Of a stretch of 64,000 nucleotides of DNA, positions 44,667-56,271 are shown piece after piece (within the stretch, counting starts at the first letter, position 1; the number at the start of each line of letters is the position of its first letter). The notes beneath the pieces were generated by a model, which did not search any database, was not told the DNA's origin, and was given only the letters and a program-made list of their open reading frames with translations. The position numbers were made by a program, and so were the translations under genes. The DNA is taken from positions 620,001 through 684,000 of the forward strand of contig JANTUC010000017.1 of NCBI GenBank assembly GCA_026873275.1, written 5' to 3'. The DNA comes from Pseudopithomyces maydicus. Lineage: Eukaryota > Ascomycota > Dothideomycetes > Pleosporales > Didymosphaeriaceae.

Positions 44667-47600
44667 TTAAGCCCACATGGCTCTGAACTTGGTATCAAAG
44701 TCTTCCTTCAGGGCTTGGAATGCTTTGAGAACGTTTAACAATCCTGTGCCCTCTTCCCATGCCGGTCGGTCTTGCGCGTTTTTAGACGCTTCAGCCTGCT
44801 TCTTCTCCCTCTGGGCTGCGATCTCTTCCTGCAAGTCTTCCTCGTCCGCATCATCATCCCACGAATCGACAACCTTCTTCTTCTTCTTGACTTGGATTGG
44901 CAGCTCCTTCTGGGCCGGGGCATTCCGAGTTGCAGTAGAGGCTGTTGACGCGGTCTCGTAACCGGAATCATCTGGCAGGAATTTGTCCTCCTGTAGCGCC
45001 TCCGCATCTTCGCCTTCACCGCGGACGTCGGTGAAGTCCAAATCGGAAGCAGCCGAAAGATTCATAAAGTTCGACAGACTGGTTACAATTGTTGCGAGAA
45101 CCATACTGAAATCATTCAACACAAACCATACATCGCCGCGACGAATGCGGTTAGCGACCACAATCGCATTGACATCCCCGTGGTTGAAAAAGTCGTAAAG
45201 ATAGGCGTTCAGTGGCATCACAGACTCCTCGGGATAAAGACCCACGTATGGAATCACGGCTTCTTCTAAGAAAATACCAGATCGTGTCGTCGTGCACAGA
45301 TCGTGCACAGATTCAAAGTCGTCGTCATGGCCCGAGAGGGCAACAAAAGGTGAACGAATCGTAGTAGGAGATCTTGACTGCAAGCTTTCCGTTGATGGGT
45401 TGCTTGTTCCCACTTTGACTTGTGTCAAAGGTAGAGCGTCGTCTCGCTCTTTGAGATGTTGCTTCACAAAGGTACCTACGTAAGCCTTGTAAATATCCAA
45501 CGTGGACTGGTTGTGCTTGCGAAGAAGATCCGCTGCATCCTGTGGCATGTCAGGCAAGAATACGACAGAAGGGCTGCGCTTGATAACGCGCTCAACAAAT
45601 TCTTGATCGGCTTGTCGGCAGTATTGGCGCCCAAACAGGTGAGACATGGTCAGCATGAGCTCTCGTAGGATGTTTTCCTTCGCAGTGTCGTTGGCATTGA
45701 GATTCGCGCAGACCTTGTGGAAGTATCCGTCTTTAAGCAAGGCATGGAATGCAAACGAGGAATTTTCCGTGAAGTATAAATGGCTTACGGCCCCAGCAAA
45801 GTTCAGGGGAACTCCACGGGCATCCAGCAAAAATTGTCGGCGGAGGTACTCGATCGAAAAGCGAAGGTGATGCAAGACGGTCATCCTAGATTCTTCGCCA
45901 CCAAGATACAAACGAGGCTGCGAAAGAAGTGCGTTGACTGAACGAGTAGCGAATTGAGAGTTTTTCGAGTCGTTGAGAAGCGTAAACAGTCGTAAAACCA
46001 AAGTTGTCGTGATGGGGAAGTGGCCGTTGATGTCCGGTAGGCGTGAACTGATGAGTCTCTGGACTTTGCTCATCGATATTCCATGGAAAACCACGTTTCC
46101 GAGCATGTCGAAACCACGACGACCAGCACGACCTGCTGCTTGTCGGAAGTTGAGCGCTGATAGGAACACGGAGTCTCCAGTGAAAACGACGGTTTTGCAG
46201 GGCTATGACACATGTCAGTACACGAAAAATAAAAGAATAGTTCGACATACCATATTGATACCGAGCGCCAGCGTGCCCGTAGCAATAACCACACGTAGGT
46301 AGCCTCGTCGGAACAGCATTTCGCAAATCTGTCGATATTTTCGATTGAGACCGGCACTTGGGGAATGTTAGCGACTGCTCAAGGCTTCGCAGATTAGTAA
46401 ATATTTCTTACTGGTGAACTCCTATGCCTCTCTTCAAAGCAGTGATGAGCCACTCGGGCACTTCTCGCCTCAGCAAATCTTTTTCTAGCCTATCCATCTC
46501 GTCTTGCGACAGCTTTTTGTTATCTGCAAAATGAAACCTGTCGATGGGCTTGTCAGGGTTGAAAGAGGCCCACGGGCTTGCCTCATTATTAGCCGCATCT
46601 CGTTGGATATCTTCCTTGGTCAGACCGTCTTCAGCAGCGCCCTTCTTCTTGGATAGCTTGGGCGGCCCTCGTTTGCCGGCTTTAGCCATGATCTTCTTCC
46701 ATTCTTCCCATTTTGTCAACGTACTCTTCCACTGGGTGCTAGACTCTTTCCAGACTGTTTCCGCACTGACAAGTTGCTCCATCAAGCTTCTGCAGATGCG
46801 TTCGCAAAGACCCCGATCGTAATTGAACAGGATAGCCGGAAGCGCATCTTGTTCATGGAGCTTGGACAGCATAGGCAGTATGCTCTTAATATCATGCTTG
46901 ATTTCCACTTCATCTTCCTCGTTCATGTCGGCATCATCAATCTCACTGGCGTCAGCATCCGGCGTGGGGGGACATGTGCGACAAGATCGTGTTGGTGTCC
47001 TCCCAAATCCTTAACCACCGCGTCAAAAGGAGAATCGGTATCCTTCATCCATTCACGAAGCACAGCCTTCAGCGCTGCCTCCCATTTTATGGTGTCGACC
47101 TTTCGGATCACGCTAGGTAACGCCACCTTAGGATCGAGAGATTTATCTAGAGGATGGGTCTCAGTCTGGAGTTTGGACATTGACTGCCACAGCAAGTAAC
47201 AGTCTCGCGCCTCCAAAGCCAGATCTGCCGGAATGCCTCGAGATCTATTGACAAGACTGGCAACAGGATGTATAAACTCGAAGTCTTTGCTGTCGTCCAA
47301 GCCTAACTGCGCGAACGCATTGTTTTCTTCCAGTCCAGCAAACGTTTGGCTCTTGGTGGCTTCCTTGGGCGTATAGACAAACTTCCTCAGATCGGAGTAA
47401 CGGTGAGGGTGTTGCACCATGGTCAGCTTGTTGCCAGCACTCCTCTGGGTGGAGTCGAGCCAAGCACTGAACTCATCTGGATTCCCAATCGTCGCCGAGA
47501 GAGCAAGGATCGGACAGGGTGCCATGAGTAGCAATTGCTCCCAGATCAGGCCGTCTTCAGCCTGTCCAATGCAATGAACCTCGTCGAAGATGATCCACTT

Positions 47601-50285
47601 TACTCGCTTCGACCACGAATTGGCATTGTTCGGTGCCAGCAACATGATCTGTAGAATGTGCGGTACTGTGACCAAAATCTGACACCCAGTGGGATTGTTT
47701 ATCCTGTAGTCACGAGTGTGGATAGCCCATACACTGTTACCCGCAAAATTGTAGCGCTTCGAAAACCGTGCCTGAACCTCAGCAGCAATCTGGTTGACCA
47801 AAGCCTTGGTTGGCGCGACGTAGACCAAGATATCTTCGTCGTTGGCTTCCAGCACCTGCTTCATAGCGTAGAATGAAATGAATGTTTTTCCTGCCGACGT
47901 TGGGGCAATAACGAGTAAACTCCGTTTGGCATCAATCTCATCCAACACCTTACGTTGCCAAGCATCCGGCTCAAAGGGAACACGAGGATCAGGCGCGGAA
48001 TCGATGCTTCTATCAAAATAGGGGCCGCAGTGAAGCAATTGAAAATCGTTCTGGGAGATGGGCAAAGACAATGATCGTCCAGTGGACTCGAGAGCAAATT
48101 TGAAAACCAGAGGTCTGTCGCCTTCTGGTGAAGGCATAGTCAACTTGGGCAATGCAAGCTCCTTGGTAACGGTCTGGAGACATTTGACGATGGTGGAGGT
48201 GACAGGTCTGTTGAACTTGGAGAACGAGCTGAGTTCAGCAAAAATGAGGGCAGCTATATTCAACGCGGATGATTTTTCATCATTCCTGCAAGCCTGGAGC
48301 CAAGGGTGTAACAAAGCGTTCAGCATGTACAAGCGTACTTCAGCTTCCAAGGTGTTTCGTTTCAGGTCCGTGTTCAGAGTAGACAGGTATGCCTTTGCTC
48401 TTTGGTACCTTGCCGTTGCGGAAGGCTCTTTTTCAATGTTGGTGCAAGTCAAACGCCACCCCTGAATAAGAGTCCCTGCGGTAGCTTCGTTCTTGGAATC
48501 TCTGTCGGCAGCGATCTTGGCCAGCATGGCCTCCTTGCGTGAGGGTGCAGCCTTTTTACCACCCTTAGTCGGCTTGGCTTTTGGCTTTGCGTTTTCTTCC
48601 ACTTCGGCAACGGCTTTCAACGGTTTTCCGCCCGTGGTAACGATCTCGGGATCGAGGGCTTTGCCAACAGCATTGGTAAGACTCGCTGCGTAGGCAGTCA
48701 TCTCTGCCATGAACCACTGGTTCCGCCGACGTGTCCAGAACTTTTGCTTTTCGGATTTTGCCATCTGTTCTTCTCGAAGTTTCGGATCCAAGGGCCTTTT
48801 ATGGTTGTGCCAATGAGATACCTCTCTGAAGATATTGGATGAAGTGGCATCTTCGACATCGCCTACTTGATCGACAGTAAGATGGACGGGATCGAGGTGG
48901 GAGTCGAATACATCGTTGGAGAAAGGGAGTACAGCATATGCTTCATTGGTTTGGGTCTTAGCCGTCTCTGATGCGAGCACTACAAATTCATCAGTCGAAG
49001 CTCTACCTGAAGCGAGTGCATATTCATTACCTGCATGTCCGTTGCTACTGGCGGCCGCGTCACTGGAAAACGATGCACCCAGAGCGCTGCAGGCCTGCAA
49101 AAGCGTCTGGTACGTTTCAGTGGCCCCTATTGACGGGTTCTGAAGGCAGGCCGAAAGCAGACGACCATCGACAAGATCTGCCACGTCGCAACTACAATTC
49201 CATGATTCCATGTTCTCAGCCCACTGCTCGGAAGCCAACAGAGTAGAAGCTTCTTCACAGAATAGTTCTAAAGATTCAGATGACGCTGGGTCAAGTTTGG
49301 CTTCGGGCACAAGCCGATCTTGAAGGGACAGTTGGGATAGCAATGCGATGTGTCGGAGAAAGGCAGAAACAAAGGCGTTGCTCGCCTTGCCTCCTGCAAA
49401 AAGCGCGGAAAGAACAAGCACGGATAGATATTCTCGTTCTGTCAGGGGCTCCTTGACCTTGGACGCGACACTGTCCCATGTAGCACGCTCGAGGTAGCGC
49501 GGGCGCGGCTCGGAGATGGCGTCGTCGTCGTCGAGGTCAATGGACATGTCAATTCCAGTTCCTGTGCCACGTAAGTTTTCCAAGACAGTGGCGATGACGC
49601 GGGCATCCTGGAATTCGAGGCCGTTTATGAGCACGATGCTGGATCCGCGTGCCATGGACCAATGTATGAGTTGGCGGAAGATGATCTTCTTCCGCATCTC
49701 TTCATCCTCGTCATCATCATCATGCGGCTCATCCTCGAGGGCGTCAAGCGTTCTATCCAGAAGCTTTCGCTTCCGCAGGGCATTCGAAGAAGCACCGTCA
49801 TGGCAGAGAACAAAGTAGAACTCTGTGGCTTTCAGGTAGTCGGCAAAATCTTCCGACGTGACTGAATCAAAGACACTGATGAGGACTTCTGGATGGACTG
49901 ACTGCAGGTTAGCGGACAGGTGGCGGATGATGGCGTCGCGTGCCAAAAGATACTTGGCATGGGCTGAGGCAGGTGCAGAGGATGGAATGCACAGCTCGCG
50001 ATGCTGATTGAAGAAGACAACGTGGAAATTTGCCCTTCTCGAGATCAGATTGCGCAGGAAGTGCTCGACTGTCCAGGTTGCGTGCAGTTGCTGGAAGCCG
50101 TGTTGCATGTCGATGTGGTCATCGGCAAAACAGTGCAGCAGCAGAGAGTCGCCGTCGACCAGAAACAGCTCGTTTCCAGCATAGTCGCCGACGATGTCAA
50201 CGCGGCGGGAGTAGATACGGGCATACCACTCCAGCAAGGCATCCTGCGAGCTGGCGGAGGCGCTGTTGCTCTCCGGGGTTGCCAT
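44667..50285 (-). CDS. DDX60-like Ski2-type RNA helicase (one-base frameshift)
   Basis: Large DExH helicase of the DDX60 group. Exons read downward: 46412-50285, 46251-46356 and 44667-46202, introns 46357-46411 and 46203-46250; 1838 residues after adding one base. The N-terminal part (about 30-150, GNELFLVDGDSLLLHCFAD, later FHVVFFNQHRELC) resembles the PIN-like region of DDX60. Core motifs: Walker A APTSAGKTF (about residue 797), DEVH in IIFDEVHCIG, LSATIGNP, and in later exons FRRGYLRVVIATGTLALGIN and FRQAAGRAGRRGFD (motif VI). The frame breaks at the G6 run (plus strand 46966-46971). With seven bases, HVPP continues into TPDADASEIDDADMNEEDE. Expected substrate is RNA; mammalian DDX60 acts in antiviral sensing and stalled-ribosome silencing, but the role in fungi is unassigned. 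Confidence 0.88.
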
Positions 50286-50500
50286 GTTGGTGGGGGTGGG
50301 GGTGGGGGTGTCAATTGCGTGAGCTTCAGACGTTCAGCATGGCAATGGACGGGTGGCAGCCTGATTATGGTGTTTGTGGGCAGCAGCAATCACACCGGCA
50401 GCTGTGCGAGGCAGCAGTACAAGCTCGGTGAGGGGAAGATGGGAGGGGAGGTTGAGGCGTGGACTGTCTGGTGGGGGGTTCGACGGCGGCAAGTGGCCTG
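50286..50500. other. Spacer between the helicase start and esterase tail
   Basis: 215 bp containing a GT/GGGGGT-rich stretch next to the helicase ATG; presumably the helicase promoter. The neighbouring esterase frame may in truth stop short of here. Confidence 0.45.
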
Positions 50501-51703
50501 CTACGAAAAATTTGGAATAGCGTGGGAGGCTAGCACGTGAAGCGAGGTGGCCGGGCGCGCAGGCGAAACGGGGCCGTCTCTACAGCCTCTAGAGGTACTG
50601 ACAATGCAATGCGTAGGTAGTCTACCTACTGTACCGGTACTGTGCAACACCCTCGCAGGTGCTCTACTGCATCCACCGACACGCTCCCATGCAGCTGCGC
50701 CTGCCTGCTCCATCTCTATCTCGGCCGCCGCGAGTAGCACCCCCTCTGCGCTGTCGCGTTGCATTTCTGCGCGCGCGTCGCTGGTCAGCCACTGCCCGGT
50801 CCAATCACATGCGGGCGATGATGGGTCTCTTACCAGGTCGAAGTACTCGATGACCAGATTGTCCTGGTTGGGTATGTTGTGGTCGACGCCTGCTGCCGCG
50901 TATGCCTCGAATTTGGGCCCGTAGCGGTATCTCGTCCACCCCTTCAGCGGCGTGTCTGGCGTGCTCTCGACCCGCGATTCCGCGTAGCCAAAGACGCTCG
51001 TCCACTGCTTGATCTCCTCCTGCAGGTTCTGGGGGTACAGCACCGTGTCGTTGGTGCCGTGGAGCACCTGCAGCTTCGGCCGGAACCCACGGTAGCCTGG
51101 ATACGCCTGCTTCACGAGCGTCGCCCACTCCTGCCCGGTCTTGATCGTCTTGCCGGTTGCACACGCGTCGTTCCAGACATCGTATCCATCCCCCGCGAAG
51201 CAACCAAATGCCACCCCAGCCCATGCACTGCCGCCCGCGAACACGTCTGGGTACGAGCCAACGAGGACGTTCGTCATCATGGCTCCGCTGCTCGTGCCTG
51301 TGACGAAAACCCGGTCTCGGTCGCCCTTGTACTTCTCCAGAGCCCACTTGACCATGCTCACGATCCCCTGTGCATCGCCACCGCCATTGTGCGTCAGCGA
51401 CTCTTTGCTGCTCACGTCCCAGCACTGATCCGCGTTCGACGTGTTTGGGTAGATCGATATGAAGCCGTACTGGTCGCCCGCAGATGCCCACGATCGGTAA
51501 TCGAACACTTGCTGTGCCGTACCATGGCACCAGTGCGGTGCCACAAGAATCGGCGGTTTTGCCTGAAGCACCTTGGGCACGTAAATGTAGAATGAAACAT
51601 TTCGAGGATTTGGGCCGAAATCTTGCACTTGGGTGAGCTGCGAGGAGAGTTCTGCCGACGCAGTAGCTGCGAGCAGCGACGTCAAAAGCGACAATGCAAG
51701 CAT
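50501..51703 (-). CDS. Secreted CE1-type esterase (acetyl xylan/feruloyl esterase-like)
   Basis: Extracellular PHB-depolymerase-like esterase that removes acetyl or feruloyl groups from plant polysaccharides. The start MLALSLLTSLLAATASAEL is a clear signal peptide. The nucleophile elbow is VTGTSSGAMMT; the likely acid is in HGTNDTVL and the His in AAGVDHNIP (many relatives have GVGH). CWDV...NGGGD and WAGVAFGCFAG are family-like blocks. A typical CE1 catalytic domain ends just after the VIEYFDL block. There a GTAAGA donor lies at 50833, followed by a CAG at 50792, so the remaining roughly 85 codons may be a spliced variant, an unusual tail or readthrough. The tail is Ala/Arg/Glu-rich without domain features. 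The ORF coordinates therefore give the maximal extent. Confidence 0.85.
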   Translation of the reverse strand: MLALSLLTSLLAATASAELSSQLTQVQDFGPNPRNVSFYIYVPKVLQAKPPILVAPHWCHGTAQQVFDYRSWASAGDQYGFISIYPNTSNADQCWDVSSKESLTHNGGGDAQGIVSMVKWALEKYKGDRDRVFVTGTSSGAMMTNVLVGSYPDVFAGGSAWAGVAFGCFAGDGYDVWNDACATGKTIKTGQEWATLVKQAYPGYRGFRPKLQVLHGTNDTVLYPQNLQEEIKQWTSVFGYAESRVESTPDTPLKGWTRYRYGPKFEAYAAAGVDHNIPNQDNLVIEYFDLVRDPSSPACDWTGQWLTSDARAEMQRDSAEGVLLAAAEIEMEQAGAAAWERVGGCSRAPARVLHSTGTVGRLPTHCIVSTSRGCRDGPVSPARPATSLHVLASHAIPNFS

Positions 51704-52890
51704 GGCGATTCCTGGTACTTGGAGTGCCCCGCTGCCGTCTATCTACAGCCTGGCATGTTCTTAACATATATACCGGCCTGATCTACCATGGCCCTATCGG
51801 TCCCGTGTTATATTTATTCCGCCAGTTAATATGAGTCGCTGTTGCGGCCCGTTAGATCACCCATCCCGGTTATGGAAATCCAAGCCAGCATCAAGCGTTG
51901 TAGTGGTAGACCAGCCGATCGCTTTAACCGCTTCCGCCACGGAGCGAACGAGGACACCAGGCTCGGCCCAGGACCACCGAGCAAAGCGCAATGCATCCTA
52001 CCACATGGACATCTTCTAGGCCGACGCATTCACAGCTGCCCAAAGCGAAAAGTTGCAGAGGTGACTAGAGCACAAGTGCCCGTCAAAGCCAGTCAACACA
52101 CAATTAAATCATCTTATATTACACCGCCGTATTTCTCTATGACAGTCCGTATCGTGATTAATATAGACAGACCTATTTTGTACACAGGATTTTCGGAACA
52201 GATAGCGATACCGAGTCAACATCGAAGTCGGGAATACGTGTCTTGCTAAATCACCATGTCCTTCATATCAATGCATCTAAGGTACTGCCATTACACTTTC
52301 AGTTCAGACCAATCTACTTTTCATGTCGTCCACATGATAAAGTTAGCTGGATATCTCCAAAGTTGCACTAGTCCTGTATGGTAGTTATGTACGTACAAAT
52401 GGAAGGACCTGGGCAAAACATTAATTGTTCCCACCCATATCGAAAGACTCTTGACTTACGCAACACTATCTGTGATGATCACTTTCTGCTCTGAGGCAAT
52501 GGTACAATGTATCCTGCATCCTAGGCCTTTTAATTCTGGTCCAATTCCTAGGACGTATTTTCGCGTTGCGGCAAGCGTGGTCGTGTACTGCTCGGATGAT
52601 GCCTGCGTACGCATAGATCTACCTACGAGCAGGTGAACCACACCCATCACAATGAGAATCCCTTGTAGAGTCATTTACAAATTAGCCATAGTCAGTCACG
52701 ATGATGAAGGAGCAGTAGAATACCATACGTGACGTCAGATTGATCAAATACATGTGTGATACCGCCTAGGCACGCGTCGCAATCTGAACGTCACAGCATC
52801 GCAACAACTACAACACCTAGACCTAGATACATACAAGTACTCAGAATTCATAAACCACGCCTTCACTGAAGTTACCCACGTTCAAAAGCC
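51704..52890. other. 1.2-kb intergenic region
   Basis: No supported gene; small ORFs at 51831-52674 on both strands have no recognisable domains. Contains the promoters of the esterase (left) and the small membrane protein (right). Confidence 0.5.
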
Positions 52891-53487
52891 ATGCCCCAAC
52901 ACCACACTCCCACTGGTACCTTCTGTGAGTCCTCCCATTGCACGCCCGATCTCATTGCTCATGCTGAATGTTCGTCTCTCACAGCCTATGTTGACTCCAA
53001 ATCTTCTTTCCCATCCTTCCCTAGAGTTGGTCTCGGCTCTGCTATCGCCATCGGCATCGGTGCCGGTTTCATCGGTGCCTTTACCATGGTAGGTACAAAC
53101 TGGGTTGAGCAGATGATCACGCATCGGCCTTCGTCTTATGTGCCCGCTCGTACAATTGGCAACCATTTCGGCGTGACCCCACAGTTCTATGAGCGCAATG
53201 TCGACCTACTGAACAATATCCATCACCATGGAATGGGCATGCTGGCTGGCGCTGCTCGCGGTGTTCTCTCTTACTATGGAATCATTGGGCCTTTCGCGAG
53301 CTTTCTGCATACTGGAATCAGGATCACATTGGATCAGGTGGTGGAGAATACAGCAGGCACAAGTGCACTTCCATGGACCTGGCCGATCAATGAACAGGTG
53401 ATTGATACGCTGCATAAGGGCGCATACGCTCTCATAACGGGGTATCTCTGTGATTACTGGATTCGCGGCATTAACTGGTTTAATTGA
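52891..53487 (+). CDS. Uncharacterised small membrane-associated protein
   Basis: Exons 52891-52924 and 52985-53487, 178 residues. The 60 bp intron is GTGAGT...CTCACAG and would also read in frame if retained, giving 198. It has a glycine-rich hydrophobic helix (VGLGSAIAIGIGAGFIGAFT), then WVEQMITHRPSSYVPARTIG, a His-rich turn (NIHHHGMGMLAG) and a second hydrophobic region (VLSYYGIIGPFASFLHTGI). This could be a two-to-four-pass membrane protein. I do not recognise the family, although the compact, low-complexity-free sequence looks conserved. Start MPQHHTPTG follows AAAGCC; no earlier ATG. Confidence 0.65.
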   Translation: MPQHHTPTGTFCESSHCTPDLIAHAECSSLTAYVDSKSSFPSFPRVGLGSAIAIGIGAGFIGAFTMVGTNWVEQMITHRPSSYVPARTIGNHFGVTPQFYERNVDLLNNIHHHGMGMLAGAARGVLSYYGIIGPFASFLHTGIRITLDQVVENTAGTSALPWTWPINEQVIDTLHKGAYALITGYLCDYWIRGINWFN

Positions 53488-53718
53488 ATATTTGAAGACA
53501 TTTTTTGGTAATAAAACTTACATTCTCTGTATCAATAAAAGATTTGTAACATTGCAACGCTATTGATATGAAATTTCATTTCGCAAACATTTAGGAACTC
53601 CTGAGTGTATTCAACACCGAAGAAGAGATTAACAGACAATTCATCTTTGATTTGGTTATATACGTGCAGAAGATTCATATACGTAACCTACAAGACACCA
53701 AGGTAATCTGCACGACTC
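53488..53718. other. Convergent AT-rich spacer
   Basis: 231 bp between convergent stops with AATAAA-like signals (AATAAAACTT near 53509, ATCAATAAAAG near 53530); likely polyadenylation region. Confidence 0.55.
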
Positions 53719-55311
53719 TCAAACCAACCCGACTCTCTTCCCTATGATACTTGAGCCACCCAGAAATGCCGTGACACCGGTAAAAACAATCAATGTGCCA
53801 TAACCGCTCCCGTATGCCCATCCCACACTGTCTTTCCACGGGAATCCCCTGATCAGTACCTCGCTCAATGGCCCACTCGCTACATTCCCGATGCCTCTTC
53901 CTGCAGCCAAACAAGCGAACACAATACTTGGATCGGCCGAAGCTCGTTTTTTTGTGACATCCCGCATGATGCCTGGCCACGCACTTGTAAAACTACCGGC
54001 AAAGAAGCCGTAGATGAGACAGAAAACGTACAGTGGTGCAAGAGAAATAGAGAAGCCCCAGACAATAAAGACAGAGAGCGTTGTGCCAACGCTAGAGATC
54101 AGGATACAGGTCGTGACGTGCCAACGATCGACGATGGAGCCCATAGCTACACAGCCAAAAACAGAGGCGACATTGAAGAGAATGACGGTGAGCGCGCTCA
54201 GTGTACCGGATGCACCAATGCTGCCTATCGGTACCATTTAGTCAGTTGCTGCTTCTTTCATTCCAGAACACCATAGCAACAGGGTTCAATTTTTCAGTAG
54301 GGTATCACTTACGAGCATATGTCGGGAGGTAGATGGAGGGAAGAAAGAAGCCAAGTGCTTCAATTATGTTACAAGCTTGGTGAATGCTAAAAGTAGGTGT
54401 TTTCAGAAATGAGAAATCGATTTTACGCGCTTGCTGCTTCGGTGCAATAGGTATGCGTGGCTTGACAAAGTACAGCAGGGGTGCTGTGAGAATGAAGAGG
54501 CATATGGCCCATACTCTCAACGTGGTGCGGTAGCCGTAGTCGCGCAACATCCACTCCATGACAAGGGGAAGTATGACGCCTGCAAGCCCTGTGCCTGCCC
54601 ACATGACTAGAACAGGAAAACAACGTCAGCATAGGTGATGGAAGGGGAGGGATACTAGCTGCTGCATCTTTACAGGGCGATTGCAAAAGACACTTTCATC
54701 TAGTACTTGACGGTAACGTACTACCATAAGCAAGGCCTTTTCGTTTATGGAACCACTCATCCATGTACAGAATACAGGGACTATACGCAAAACTACCACC
54801 GATGGCGTAAATCACACCTTGGGAAGCAATGAGTTCGCCTGTATTTCTTGACAACGAACTCAATGCTAGGGCCAGACACATTACAAGCAGCCCAGCCACA
54901 GTCGCGTAGCGCTGGTAACTCGGCCATTTTTTGAGCACCGAAAAGACCAAAACGAGATCCAGGTACATGATTCCCTGCGAATAAGTTAGCATGTTATTAT
55001 CATGAGGTGACAAGGGTATCCAGAATTCACCATTGCGCATGTACCAATTATGGCTATATTTCTGCTGCCGGCGAATGGCTCATGGGTCGAATAATAGTCT
55101 TGGAAAACACCGAATGAGAAAGGAAAGCCTGGACGCAGTTAATCAGAATGCTAAGGCATAGTGCCATCGGGAATTTACCCCAGACAAGAGCCTCTATCAC
55201 AAAAGAGGCAGCCAGAAAGAGCCATGCATCTTTCCCCCCATCTACAGGGGGCAGCTGTTGGGAATGGCCCTCGCATCGGTCTTCAAGCTCCAACTCGGAT
55301 AATTCCGACAT
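53719..55311 (-). CDS. MFS monocarboxylate-type transporter
   Basis: Proton-coupled permease of the MCP family. Five exons read downward: 55179-55311, 55031-55128, 54725-54974, 54313-54606 and 53719-54224; 426 residues, with introns 50, 56, 118 and 88 bp, all GT-AG, all frame-consistent. The cytosolic acidic start MSELSELELEDRCEG is followed by DAWLFLAASFVIEALVWGFP, where fungal members start TM1. Then come GVFQDYYSTHEPF, GIMYLDLVLVFSVLKKWPSY, SFAYSPCILYMDEWFHKRKG (the signature loop with the RKG motif after TM4) and AGTGLAGVILPLVMEWML. The second half has VFGCVAMGSIVDRWHVT. At 426 residues it is slightly short, but twelve helices are plausible. The substrate (pyruvate, lactate, nicotinate or other) cannot be inferred. 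Confidence 0.9.
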
Positions 55312-56271
55312 TTTTCGGTCGTTCCAATTGTGGTTATGATTTCGTTTGGTATCGTGAAGAACGCAGACAAGATGGAGCAGATGAGAATTATATCTAACGA
55401 CTCCTTGTTGTACCTAGCTGCGCAACCTTCCGTGGCATGGCCCTTTTAAACTCCTACGTCGGCTCCCAGACTAGTCCTGAGACGTAACAACCAAAGGGCG
55501 CGATTGCATTCGTAACCCGCTCCCGCGAAATGCTCGCCTTGGCCGTCGGGAAAACCTGCAACACAAGGTTGCTTTTGCGACCAACAAGATCGACGAATAG
55601 CTTACTTGAAACAGTGATTTATCTAACAATGTTGGAGCATTAAGGAGAGCCTCCATGCCTAGATAGGTCTTCCATGACCGTCATAAGCTCAGCCTCCTTG
55701 CGCAACAACCTTGACGTTTGGAAGCCTCCCGTGTACTTCGGGGCCAAGTCGTGCCTTCCTGGGTAGATACTGTCACGCGTGCGCGCGCCTGGCCGTATCA
55801 GTACTAGAACCGCGCCGTAGCAGCTTAGAGCCCACTGACAGGTGCTACCCGTAGTAGGCCAGAGCGAGAGCAGCCTGCAGTATCGGTAGACTAGTGATGA
55901 CAGTACTGGAGACGTTAAGATAAGCTCCAGACCGATGATACCAGCCGCATCTCATCTCTCATACGAGTTTCTAGGGAAGCTAACCGTTCCAAGACACGTT
56001 CATTCACTATACATGTATGTTCATATATCGCGAAGCATGGCATTTTCAGCGTTGTGGTCATGAAATCCTCAAGTATAGATGGACTCTAATGAACAAACAC
56101 TGCTCTTCGTAACTAAATCTTGGTCAAGAAACGAAGCGGTATAACTGAAGTCGGTGTAGTAAGCACTAGTTGGCGGGGCAAGATCGGTGTTTACGGCTTT
56201 ATTGTACAGACGCAATGCATCAGTATCGACTGGTTTTGATCTGACATTCAGCACACCACACTCCATCCCGC
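55312..56271. other. Divergent intergenic region
   Basis: 960 bp between the transporter start and the start of the beta-lactamase-fold gene; no supported gene or repeat. Confidence 0.5.

Noticed and set aside
50879..51595. 238-codon plus-strand ORF
   Set aside because: Antisense to the CE1 esterase; composition is that of a shadow frame.
52925..52984. Reading the small membrane protein gene without its intron
   Set aside because: The 60 bp segment reads in frame, but GTGAGT and CTCACAG ends make splicing more likely; both forms are noted in the feature.
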